Positions 34,849-43,289 of a stretch of 64,000 nt of DNA are shown one piece after another. The notes under the pieces were generated by a model that had not been told where the DNA came from, searched no databases, and saw only the letters and a list, made by a program, of their open reading frames with translations. Within the stretch, counting starts at the first letter, position 1, and the number at the start of each line of letters is the position of its first letter. The translations under genes and the position numbers were made by a program. Location of the stretch: positions 248,001-312,000 of the forward strand of contig JARBUI010000001.1 of NCBI GenBank assembly GCA_029239755.1, read 5' to 3'. The DNA is from Clostridia bacterium. Lineage in GTDB: Bacteria > Bacillota > Clostridia > Lachnospirales > Cellulosilyticaceae.

Positions 34849-37047
34849 CTACTTTTCAAAAATAGCTGTTTTTGTGTCTGCATCCCACGTTACTTTTACA
34901 TCGAGGAGTTTTGCTATTTCTGCAATTGGTACATAGGTTCTTCCTGCTTTAGTCACAACCTGGCCGCTTATCATAACCTTCTCGTTATTAACTTGTACTG
35001 CACTTTCGTTAGGATATAATATAATCGTCTTTTGAAGCGTCCTAATGGTTGCTGCATTATTACTAAATGTAATATCTTTGCTTGTAATGCCTACGGCATC
35101 TGCTACATATCTTAGGGGCACCATCGTCCGGCCGCTTTCTGCATAAGCCTTTGCATCCATATTTCTCATTTCTCCGTTTACATAGTAGAATTCACTACCC
35201 ATAGTAAAGCGAGACGTTGTTTTTGGCGTACTAGCTATCTGCACATCTCCAACAATCATAAAATTATCGTATTCTATTGCTCCAAGCGCTGCATCCAGCG
35301 CAAGAGCGCTTCCCTTAAGGCTCAGCTTATATCCTCCGTCAGGTACCATTCTGTCTGTGGTTATAACAAAGTTCTTAATTTCAATACTTGATGCATTTTT
35401 AGAAGTACGGAGCACATCAATTTTGAGCATATTAGGTTTAATACCATCATATCGTACATCACCTAATTTAATATCCCCCGATATTACCGTAACTTGCGGC
35501 TCTTTACTAAATGTTATTCCCTCTTGGGCTTCTATCTCTAATTCCAGGATTCCTTCTTGTATCATGTCTTTATCTGTTTCTGTAATAATAATTTTACCGC
35601 CAACCTGATCTTTTAAACCAACCTTAAGTCTAATTGACTGCATATTCACTGAACTTATTGGTTTTATGACAGCTACGACAGCCGACGCATCTTCCTTTAA
35701 CCCTACTACGTGCGCCAAAAGTTTTACGTTTCCTGCTGCATCTTTAGGTGCATAAACTTGTACATCATTAAATTCTATTTCATTAAGTTTGCTGCTATCA
35801 ATACTCTTTGGAATATCAAAATTAAAACCTACTAAAAAGTCATCTCTATAAACCCCATTAAGACTTACTTGCTTAGTCATATCTTGTTTATTTAACTTAA
35901 TATTACCTATACTCACATCACTTATTCCAGCCTTCTTACGCGCTGCAAAATAACCTTTATCTAAAGTAACTTGTACTGTTTTACCAACGACCATGCTATC
36001 TAATACATTTTCCTTTATAGAAAAACTTATAGCATTTTTATTTCCTACCTTTATAGAAGCTGGTTCATTTAGTTTATTAATCACTGCCACACTATAATCT
36101 TTTATTTCCGCTACGGTAACAGTAGATTCTTGAACATTAGGGCCAGTTACTTGTATTTGTATTTTTCCAGGTCTTATCTCTTTTGAAACTGCTTTTACTT
36201 TTAGGTCAGTAATATTAAGTTTCCCTTGAGATTTCGTATCTGTTTTTTCAGGCAAGTAAATATATAAAATACTTTTATTGGGCTGATTGCTTGAAATTCT
36301 TCCATAACTTGTGGATATTGGATTTACCTCATAGAAAGTGCTGCTATTTTGATTATAGACTCTAGTAATCATATCACTAAAGCCTCCGCTCGTTTGAATA
36401 GCTGGCTTTTCATTTTCAAATTCATAGTTTGAATGAAGAAGTGTAAGCTTTATTGTTCTATTTTCAGATCTTGAACTATCTACAAGATCACCTTTTATAA
36501 GCTCATCTATCTTAATATTAGCTACAATTCCTTCTTCTCTTACTGCAGGTATATCTCCAACTGAAACAACTGCTTTTTGCTCACTGGTTATGGCAAAAGG
36601 CACAGCAGCCATACTGCTGATTTTAGTCCCAGCACCATCTACACTTACCTCTGCCTTTCCGCCTGTAAGCTCAGTTAAAAGCGGAATGTAGTATACGCCT
36701 CCACTAAGTGAGTTGCCTATTTTCACTTCCAGCTTTGTATCATTTATTTTTTTAAAAGTAGCAGCTGTAAAATAAGTAGGCGGAACAGAACTATTCACTG
36801 TATCTAGCCATTTTGCTCCCTCTAAATTCACATAGAAAACGATAGGGGTACCATTATATTGAATAGGTTCTTTAAGATCAATCTTAATACGTGATGCATT
36901 ATCCAAAGAAAACTGGTAGCCTTTTGCTTGAACTAATGTATTTTTAGTAAGTGTATTGGTCGACTGTGCCATTATGTAATTGGGTATAAACATAAAAAAA
37001 CTAAGTGTTAAAAAGCTTATTACTATTTTCCTCATTTGACTTATCAT
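34849..37047 (-). CDS. Large secreted protein with C-terminal stalk (copper amine oxidase N-terminal-like) domain
   Basis: This 732-residue protein has a signal peptide (KIVISFLTLSFFMFIPNYIMAQ, cleavage after AQ). A long series of beta-rich segments follows, with repeated patterns such as SIRLKVGLKDQVGGKIIIT. The last 110 residues form the stalk domain: MVPLRYVADAVGI and TYVPIAEIAKLLDVKVTWD. That domain is common on clostridial surface proteins and does not imply amine oxidase activity. It likely sits in or on the cell wall. The gene is 26 bp upstream of tatD and the two may be co-transcribed by chance of order. Confidence 0.85.
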   Translation of the reverse strand: MISQMRKIVISFLTLSFFMFIPNYIMAQSTNTLTKNTLVQAKGYQFSLDNASRIKIDLKEPIQYNGTPIVFYVNLEGAKWLDTVNSSVPPTYFTAATFKKINDTKLEVKIGNSLSGGVYYIPLLTELTGGKAEVSVDGAGTKISSMAAVPFAITSEQKAVVSVGDIPAVREEGIVANIKIDELIKGDLVDSSRSENRTIKLTLLHSNYEFENEKPAIQTSGGFSDMITRVYNQNSSTFYEVNPISTSYGRISSNQPNKSILYIYLPEKTDTKSQGKLNITDLKVKAVSKEIRPGKIQIQVTGPNVQESTVTVAEIKDYSVAVINKLNEPASIKVGNKNAISFSIKENVLDSMVVGKTVQVTLDKGYFAARKKAGISDVSIGNIKLNKQDMTKQVSLNGVYRDDFLVGFNFDIPKSIDSSKLNEIEFNDVQVYAPKDAAGNVKLLAHVVGLKEDASAVVAVIKPISSVNMQSIRLKVGLKDQVGGKIIITETDKDMIQEGILELEIEAQEGITFSKEPQVTVISGDIKLGDVRYDGIKPNMLKIDVLRTSKNASSIEIKNFVITTDRMVPDGGYKLSLKGSALALDAALGAIEYDNFMIVGDVQIASTPKTTSRFTMGSEFYYVNGEMRNMDAKAYAESGRTMVPLRYVADAVGITSKDITFSNNAATIRTLQKTIILYPNESAVQVNNEKVMISGQVVTKAGRTYVPIAEIAKLLDVKVTWDADTKTAIFEK

Positions 37048-37368
37048 TTAATCCTCTCCCTTTAATCATATTAACTACCATTATATTACAAATATTCGTG
37101 ATATTAAATATCTCGTTTAATCATATCAATGCTCTATCATTTCACATAAGTAATATTTTTTAGTCCTTATTTTAATTATACACCTATCTATACTTAAAAA
37201 TCTTTCCATTCTTTACTTTTTAATAAAAATATAATATTTGAGCAATAAAAAAGAGAATACCGATCTCGATATCCCCCTTTATGTATATGCTATTAATTTA
37301 CTACGGCGCCTACCAGACTATCTGAAAACTACTCATATCCTTTGTAGGTTTAGTATCTATATTAGGTT
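37048..37368. other. Gene-free AT-rich stretch
   Basis: It contains the upstream region of the secreted stalk protein (AGAGG before its ATG), then AT-rich DNA. Nothing else is recognised before repeat copy B. Confidence 0.5.
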
Positions 37369-37459
37369 CGCAAGGCTGCCTGGAGGCACTTTACGTCTTT
37401 CCACGCCTCCCACAGCCAAACCCGAGTCAAGCCGTAAAGTGCCCCCAGCCAGCCTCGCT
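37369..37459. repeat. Dispersed palindromic repeat, copy B
   Basis: Arms of 22 nt (37374-37395 and 37433-37454) pair with two imperfections, one of them G-U compatible. The core at 37401-37428 is identical to that of copy A, while the arms differ in sequence from A. The 5' flank TATTAGG-N3-GCAAGG and the 3' GCTA are shared with copy A. Confidence 0.85.
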
Positions 37460-37530
37460 AGCATTCTAAACTTTTAGGGCAAAACCCTTGCAAAATACTG
37501 ATTTCTTTTAAAACTCGCTATAATAAAGAT

Positions 37531-37749
37531 AAAGAAGGCAGCCCTGCCTATGATCTTAAGGACTTATTGAAGCTTTATCTGTATGGCTACTTTAACAAAG
37601 TGAGTTCTTCTAGAAAGCTTATGAAAGAATGTCACTGAGATACAGACGTAATGTGTTTTCTTAAGAAGTTAACCCCAGATTTTCATGCTATTGCTGACTT
37701 TAGAAAGACAATGCAAAGACACTTAAGAGTGTTTTTAAAGTCTGCATAA
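37531..37749 (+). pseudogene. N-terminal remnant of an IS1182-family transposase
   Basis: The frame reads SPAYDLKDLLKLYLYGYFNK, then VSSSRKLMKECH, an in-frame TGA at 37636, and then FLKKLTPDFHAIADFRK. This is the conserved start of IS1182-type DDE transposases (GRPAYxPxxLLKLLLYGY, SSRKLExEC, LTPDFxTIADFRK). It ends at a stop at 37749. No catalytic domain or ends are seen. Confidence 0.85.
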
Positions 37750-37834
37750 AGATTTGCATTGAGATGAACTTATATTAAGAATATGCGACCCTTTACTTCG
37801 TACTTTTATCTTTAACCTATCTTATTGATAACTA

Positions 37835-38204
37835 GCAAGGGTGAGGGGGGAGGTCTTTTGGTGCGGCTCAGGTTTGGCTGTGGCAGGCTGTCCAAAACTA
37901 TTACCACTTGACTTTTTTCGAAAATTAGCGTGGGGATTTTAGGGTGCGGAAGATGCCTCTGGAGTCATTTCGTTAAAAAAATCTTAGTGGTTTTTTCAAA
38001 TGGTACTTAGCTCGCACTGTTTGAGCGTACGCGAGTTTGCGGCGTTCATTTGAAAAAAGCGCCTAGATTTTTAGAAATGCGCAAGTGAGCAGCTGGAGCA
38101 CCCTAAAATCCCCACGCGGATCGCCTTCGAAAACTAAAATTGTAGTTTTCGGACAGTCTGGGGGGAGGCGTGCAGCATCAAAAGACCTCTCCCCTCTGCC
38201 TTGC
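37835..38204. repeat. Dispersed palindromic repeat, copy C, with a nested palindromic insertion
   Basis: The outer arms (37835-37860 and 38179-38204) pair over 23 of 26 positions. Inside is the A/B core in reverse orientation (from about 37865), split by a second palindrome (37886-38158). That insert has arms GGCTGTCC-AAAACTA and TAGTTTTCGGACAGTC, a perfect inner 20-bp pair (37928-37947 and 38098-38117) and a further imperfect stem (37966-38002 with 38047-38079). The whole could fold into one hairpin of about 370 nt. It has no coding content. Confidence 0.8.
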
Positions 38205-38243
38205 GACTCTCAGTTAGAATGCTTTAAATAAAAATCACTTATC

Positions 38244-38289
38244 AAAAAGAAGGGCACCTATTGGCTAACGCCTTAATGATGTCCTTCTT
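38244..38289 (-). terminator. Terminator downstream of the SH3-domain gene
   Basis: AAGAAGGGCA (38247-38256) pairs with TGTCCTTCTT (38280-38289), with an inner GGC/GCC stem. T residues follow on the minus strand. Confidence 0.65.
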
Positions 38290-38372
38290 CTTCGCAGTTC
38301 TATCCACTTCTACCCACTTGCTCTAAGCAGTTAAATTTCCTAAGCTTCTATGTAAACCATCCCTACACTTAA

Positions 38373-39437
38373 CTATTTATACTTTGCCGCTATATTAATC
38401 GCCGCTTGATGCTTCGGATCTACTGTTGCACTTATTCTTCCATCTTTATGTTTAGTGCTGCCTCTAAAATGGAGATCACATACGCCACTCATTGCATTAC
38501 CTTTAACAGCATCTAAGTTTTGTCCAAAGCCATAACCTCCTGATAGTCCCCATGTATAAGATAAATTTTTCGCACTGTCTCTTCCTGCATGAGGCATTCC
38601 TGCCATCGAAGCAGCTAATCTCCTGCCATCTATATGAACAATAACAGGTCTTCTTTCCCAAGTAAATCCTCCCCAGATTTGTTTCATAATCTCAGTATCC
38701 TTGGCTGTCAACGTCTCAACATCCGCATGATTCGTGCCAAATGTTCTTTTTATTTTAAAACTTTTCCCAGTATAGACATCTTCTATTGTCGCAGAATCTC
38801 CTCTTGCTAATATTTTTGATGCACTGCTCCACATAACAACTTCTACAGGTTTATTTTCGGATGAAATATTTTCTGATGGACTATCTTCTGGTGAACTATC
38901 TGACATTGTTCTATTTTCTGCTGCTCTTTCTTTCATGAGCCACGTGTTTAATTTTTGTAAATTCTTTCGTTCTAATAAATACAAATCTTCTTCATCGATT
39001 TGTGATTCATAAACAAATCCTCGCTCTCCGCTTTCTATCTCTATAGCATACCAATCACTATATTTGTAAAAAGCCGTTACCTTATCATTTTTTTTAAGTG
39101 TTGCAAGAATCTCGGAAACAGGGTCTGGTTCTTTTCTTAAATAAGCTCCATCTGTTAAAATCTTAGTTTCTATTTGTTTAAGCTGTATATCACTTTTACT
39201 AACATATCCATATGTACCGTTCATATCAACTTTAGCTATGTCGTTTTTATGAAAGTTTTCATCTATGACCATCTTAATCCTATCTCCAGCTTTTAAGGTT
39301 ACTGTTTGAGCATCTTGCTTAGTTAGAACAGTCGTCTTCTCTCCTACAATCGCAATATTAGCTGCAAAAATATTTGTAGTACCTACACTTATGGCTCCTA
39401 TAATAAAAAGTGAGAGTATTTTGTGATTGAGTTTCAT
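38373..39437 (-). CDS. Secreted SH3-domain protein with conserved C-terminal domain of unknown function
   Basis: This 354-residue protein has a signal peptide ending in TTNIFAAN. Two bacterial SH3-like domains (about 30-85 and 90-150) contain AYLRKEPDPVSEIL and SDWYAIEIESGERGFVYESQ. A serine-rich linker follows. The C-terminal domain (200-354) has VYTGKSFKIKRTFG, NHADVETLT, GRRLAASMAGMPHAG and GVCDLHFRGSTKH. That block recurs in Firmicute envelope proteins. Its His-Asp-His residues suggest a metal or hydrolase site, but I know no proven activity. It probably acts at the cell wall. Confidence 0.82.
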   Translation of the reverse strand: MKLNHKILSLFIIGAISVGTTNIFAANIAIVGEKTTVLTKQDAQTVTLKAGDRIKMVIDENFHKNDIAKVDMNGTYGYVSKSDIQLKQIETKILTDGAYLRKEPDPVSEILATLKKNDKVTAFYKYSDWYAIEIESGERGFVYESQIDEEDLYLLERKNLQKLNTWLMKERAAENRTMSDSSPEDSPSENISSENKPVEVVMWSSASKILARGDSATIEDVYTGKSFKIKRTFGTNHADVETLTAKDTEIMKQIWGGFTWERRPVIVHIDGRRLAASMAGMPHAGRDSAKNLSYTWGLSGGYGFGQNLDAVKGNAMSGVCDLHFRGSTKHKDGRISATVDPKHQAAINIAAKYK

Positions 39438-39607
39438 ATGTATTCCTACCTTTGTTAAAATTTATTAAGTAATTGTTACATAATTATTATAAAGCCATTG
39501 CTATTAATTGTCAATCTCTTACAGATTTTTATACTAAAATCCATTTTTCTTTTTATTGTAAAAGCTCATTTATCAAGGATTACAGACTTTTCCAGAGAAT
39601 ATAACAC

Positions 39608-39646
39608 AAACCAGATAAATGTATTATTATTACATTCACCTGGTTT
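39608..39646 (-). terminator. Hairpin downstream of the deoxyribonucleotidase gene
   Basis: AAACCAG (39608-39614) pairs with CTGGTTT (39640-39646), extended by ATGTA/TACAT inside. The T tail on the minus strand is weak. Confidence 0.5.
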
Positions 39647-39669
39647 ATACTTAATAATTACGTAATATT

Positions 39670-40266
39670 TTATATAGCTTCTTCTATTTCAAAACTAAAA
39701 TACTCACTGCTCTTTTCCTTATAACATGCATTAATTATAAATTTCTCAAAGCTAAGCCAATCTTTTACCTTAACAAAGTCATGAATTAAGTGAGCGTTGT
39801 GAGGCCTTTCAAAGACAATAGGCGTACCGCCAGTCTTATGAAAATCATATATATTATGCATGCCGTCATCTAATAAATAATCCCCTTTTATCATAAACTT
39901 ATGGGTACATACTATAATTCTGTTTTGTGGAAAAAAAGGCAGATATTGTGCTATCCACTCATACTTAGCTTCAACAGATCTTGGATTTGCTGCTGTTACA
40001 ATATACATTTCAAAAAGACCGCTATGAAATAATCTTTCAAATACCTGTAGGGCATTTTTTGCAGGTATTAAATTCCTAAAAACTTCTGGTTCATGCATAA
40101 CTGTATCGATGTTTTCTCCAAATACAGAACATAGGTCCCAACTCATACAATCCTCTATTGAAAACTGAGTATGATACTTCTTATTAAAAGCAGTGGTTAC
40201 TCCTAGAATGTATTCTGCTAATACATCGTCTTGATCTATTAAAAGAACTGGTTTATTATCACTCAT
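39670..40266 (-). CDS. 5'(3')-deoxyribonucleotidase-like HAD phosphatase
   Basis: The start is the ATG at 40266 (MSDNKPVLLIDQDDVLAEY), six bases after AAGGTG. The product is 198 residues. The HAD motif I is LIDQDDVLA with both aspartates. Motif II is VTAAN and motif IV is LLDDGMHNIYDF. The C1-cap arrangement matches the NT5C type of bacterial 5'-nucleotidases. It likely dephosphorylates deoxynucleoside monophosphates in the cytoplasm. No operon partner is evident. Confidence 0.82.
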   Translation of the reverse strand: MSDNKPVLLIDQDDVLAEYILGVTTAFNKKYHTQFSIEDCMSWDLCSVFGENIDTVMHEPEVFRNLIPAKNALQVFERLFHSGLFEMYIVTAANPRSVEAKYEWIAQYLPFFPQNRIIVCTHKFMIKGDYLLDDGMHNIYDFHKTGGTPIVFERPHNAHLIHDFVKVKDWLSFEKFIINACYKEKSSEYFSFEIEEAI

Positions 40267-40382
40267 TCTTCTCACCTTCTAACTTGTTGTTGTAATCTCT
40301 ATCATAATATGTCCCTATTTCTCTTGTCTAGTGTAAAAACCTGTTAGTATTATTTTATTAAGTTAACGTCATTTGGTTCCTA

Positions 40383-42074
40383 TCAATAAAATTGCCATAT
40401 TGGAAACCATCTTGTTAATACCGCATAAGCTATAGGTATATTCAGCCCCGACCATATAGGATAAAAAAATATAAAGTTTATAACTGCTAATATACCGTAC
40501 CATTGTATAACAGCAGATTTTCCCATCGCCTCTATAATGTGCCTAAGTGAACTTACAATCGCTAGAATAAGAAATGGCACAACGGGAAAATAATGATATA
40601 AAAACATCACACGGGGTATAAATGCATAAGGAATATACAGTGAGAACAGTGCAATAATGATATATTTGTCTTCCTCTTTTCTACGAACTATTACCTCTTT
40701 AATAAGATAGATTGCTGCTGCAGCTCCGCTCCACCAAATGATTGGATTTCCCATCGCAACGATAGTGGAAACAAATCCCTTTGGCGTCATTCCCTTATAG
40801 TACCATACCGGCTTTATATCCAGCGGCCATAAATACCAAGCTGACCCATAAGGATGAACGCTCTGCAGCTCTGAATGATACTTATACATTTGCTTCTGTA
40901 ATTTTATAAATTCCCCAAATGGATTTGTTTCGCCAAATTGTGTTTCAAAAAAAGGGATATAAGATAAAAGATATATTCCAAAAGGTATAAGGATAAAAAA
41001 TATAATACACCCTATAACAATAAAGATAACTTGTTTCTTCCATATATAATTATGATACTTGTTTTTCATCCTTGTAAAAAAATTTATAAAAAATATAACT
41101 GCCAGTCCTATTCCTCCGTATACGCCGCTCCACTTAACAGCAATACCTGCCCCCATGAATAGCCCTGAAAAAAATAAATGAATAAGCTTCATACCTAAGC
41201 TGCCATTATCTTCAGTTTTTATATATTGATACATAAACAAATAAGCAAGCATAATAAATAATACAAGAAAGCTATCAACAGTAGCTATTCTTGTCTGAAC
41301 AAAATGCATTCCGTCTGAAGCTAATAACACAGCTGCTAAAACCGCATATCTTGTCTCCCCAAATAATCTTTTTGCGAGGATATAGATAACTGCCAGCATA
41401 GAAATACCAGCTATTTCTCCCATCAGCCTATAAGAAAAGGGTGTTATGCCAAAAACGCGAATAGACAACCCTATAATTAACTTGCCAAGCGGCGGATGTG
41501 TCCATTCATATGCACGCATCTTATGAACATGTTCATAAGCAGTTCTTACATGATAAATTTCATCAAAGTAAGTGCTGTTCAGATAACTTATTTTATCAGG
41601 CAGCTTATCTGTCTCATCAACTAATACTTTAGCATTTTTAGTTATAAATTCTGTTTCAAGAACTTTTCCTTCTTTATTATAAATACCTAAATCTCCCATA
41701 AAACTTGCATGATCATTTGCTTTAAAAGCCAAATAGCGAAAGCTCTGATTAACATTTGTATCTTTCCATGCAAATACCTTTTCCTGCTTAAGTTCTCCAA
41801 TATATCTAAAGTTTTTATTATCATCTGATATATACATTTTATAATTACCAAAAACGGGCCCCGCAAAATGTCTAAGCTTTAATACGTGCTCTTTTTTGCT
41901 TAGGCCGAGCACAGCATAATCTCCAGTTAAATTAGGACTCCAAAAAGTTTGTGGATTATCTAATCTCCCTAGATTAATAAATGATATGGCACTGTAAATA
42001 AGTATAATTAGCAGCATCCACATTTTATCTATTTGGGTTATTGCAGATTTATCTTTAGTGCTATAATAGATCAC
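40383..42074 (-). CDS. GT39 protein O-mannosyltransferase (PMT family) homologue
   Basis: This 563-residue polytopic membrane protein has about ten membrane segments. The extracytoplasmic loop after the first segment carries the conserved YFDEIYHVRTAYEHV acidic motif. A second conserved block is EWTHPPLGKLII near residue 195. Unusually, an insert of about 130 residues lies between segment 1 and the catalytic DE motif, with a galactose-binding-like beta pattern (FGNYKMYISDDNKNFRYIGE). PMT enzymes move mannose from a polyprenyl phosphate carrier onto secreted proteins. The sugar and target here are unknown. Confidence 0.85.
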   Translation of the reverse strand: MIYYSTKDKSAITQIDKMWMLLIILIYSAISFINLGRLDNPQTFWSPNLTGDYAVLGLSKKEHVLKLRHFAGPVFGNYKMYISDDNKNFRYIGELKQEKVFAWKDTNVNQSFRYLAFKANDHASFMGDLGIYNKEGKVLETEFITKNAKVLVDETDKLPDKISYLNSTYFDEIYHVRTAYEHVHKMRAYEWTHPPLGKLIIGLSIRVFGITPFSYRLMGEIAGISMLAVIYILAKRLFGETRYAVLAAVLLASDGMHFVQTRIATVDSFLVLFIMLAYLFMYQYIKTEDNGSLGMKLIHLFFSGLFMGAGIAVKWSGVYGGIGLAVIFFINFFTRMKNKYHNYIWKKQVIFIVIGCIIFFILIPFGIYLLSYIPFFETQFGETNPFGEFIKLQKQMYKYHSELQSVHPYGSAWYLWPLDIKPVWYYKGMTPKGFVSTIVAMGNPIIWWSGAAAAIYLIKEVIVRRKEEDKYIIIALFSLYIPYAFIPRVMFLYHYFPVVPFLILAIVSSLRHIIEAMGKSAVIQWYGILAVINFIFFYPIWSGLNIPIAYAVLTRWFPIWQFY

Positions 42075-42226
42075 ATTTATGTCTCCTTTTAGCGGGGTTG
42101 CACATGTAGGTTCTTGCTCTTACTAAATTATGGGGACTTTTAATCTAAATTATACCTATTCATAACTTATACATGCATATATAATAAATGCATAGGTTTT
42201 TATCGATTTAAAGGGAGGTATAAAAA

Positions 42227-42544
42227 ATGCTTATTGTTACAACAGATACTATTCCAGGCAAAGAAATATTAGAGGTCAAAGGATTTGTTAAAGGAAGCAG
42301 TGTAAGATGCAAACATATAGGAAAAGACATTTCAGCTAGTTTCAAAACACTAGTAGGCGGAGAACTTACTGGTTACAATGAAATGCTGATCGAAGCAAGA
42401 CAAATTGCTATGGATCGAATGATTAACGAAGCGACGAATATGGGCGCTAATGCCATTATCGGTCTAAGATTAATGTCTGCTGCTGTTATGGCCGGTGCTG
42501 CTGAAATGGTAGCTTATGGCACCGCCGTTGTTCTAGCTGAGTAG
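42227..42544 (+). CDS. YbjQ-family (DUF74) protein
   Basis: This 105-residue protein is the usual size for the family. It has GKEILEVKGFVKGSSVR, TLVGGELTGYNEMLIEAR and the repeated GANAIIGLRLMSAAVM. Family members form pentamers and are called heavy-metal-binding, though a function is not proven. A GGGAGG site lies before the ATG. It is convergent with pgmB. Confidence 0.92.
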   Translation: MLIVTTDTIPGKEILEVKGFVKGSSVRCKHIGKDISASFKTLVGGELTGYNEMLIEARQIAMDRMINEATNMGANAIIGLRLMSAAVMAGAAEMVAYGTAVVLAE

Positions 42545-42555
42545 AGACACATAAA

Positions 42556-42580
42556 AACGGCAGGTCTCAGGCCTGCCGTT
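42556..42580. terminator. Bidirectional terminator between ybjQ and pgmB
   Basis: AACGGCAGG (42556-42564) pairs with CCTGCCGTT (42572-42580), with A and T flanks. Confidence 0.85.
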
Positions 42581-42584
42581 ACGC

Positions 42585-43232
42585 TTAAAATAATTTATCT
42601 GTATTTAACTCTCCAAGAGATGCAATCCATTCATCTGCTCCTGGCAAGTCCTCTTTTTTCCCTACCCCAACTGCATACATACCTGCATTTTTGGCTGCTT
42701 GTATCCCTGCTCTGGCATCTTCAAATACAACGCAGTCACCAGGCAGTACACTAAGCATGCTGGCTGCTTTTATAAATACCTCAGGATCAGGCTTAGCTCT
42801 TTTGATGATGTTCCCATCACTTATAGCCCCAAAATACTTCTTTATCCCTAAACGTTCTATAATTAAAGGTGTATTTTTACTTGCTGATCCGATAGCTGTT
42901 TTAATTTCTCTATATTGAAGCTCTTCTAATAAAGCTACCGTGCCTGGGAGCAAGTCACTCTCATCTATTTTCGAAATATATTCTACATAACGTTCATTCT
43001 TTTCACGCGCTATTTTTTCCTTTTCTTCATCTGAAAAAGCAAGCCCTCCTAAATGAAGAAGGATATTCAGCGATTCCATTCTTGATACGCCTTTAAGAAG
43101 TTCATTGTCTTTTTGGGTAAATTCGAAGTTCAGCGATTCTGCTAGTTCTTTCCATGCAAGAAAATGATACTTAGCCGTATCCACCAATACCCCATCTAAA
43201 TCAAATATAGCTGCTTTATATTTTCCGCTCAT
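42585..43232 (-). CDS. pgmB: Beta-phosphoglucomutase
   Basis: This 215-residue HAD protein begins with AAIFDLDGVLVDTAKYHFLAW, which gives both catalytic aspartates and the cap entry helix. GVSRMESLNILL in the cap, GSASKNTPLIIERL and VFEDARAGIQAAKNAGM complete the family. It converts beta-glucose 1-phosphate to glucose 6-phosphate. It lies at the end of the disaccharide operon directly after the GH65 phosphorylase that produces its substrate. Confidence 0.94.
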   Translation of the reverse strand: MSGKYKAAIFDLDGVLVDTAKYHFLAWKELAESLNFEFTQKDNELLKGVSRMESLNILLHLGGLAFSDEEKEKIAREKNERYVEYISKIDESDLLPGTVALLEELQYREIKTAIGSASKNTPLIIERLGIKKYFGAISDGNIIKRAKPDPEVFIKAASMLSVLPGDCVVFEDARAGIQAAKNAGMYAVGVGKKEDLPGADEWIASLGELNTDKLF

Positions 43233-43289
43233 GTTTTCCCCCGATTCTTTACTGTGTTATGACTTATAAGTATTTTTACTGTCAATTAT

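Noticed and set aside
37238-37477. Open frame of 79 codons on the plus strand
   Set aside because: It covers repeat B and has no site or family; the copy A equivalent is also open by the same chance.
37835-38204. Retron msr-msd from the long inverted repeats
   Set aside because: No reverse transcriptase gene is near, and the core is shared with two simple hairpins elsewhere.
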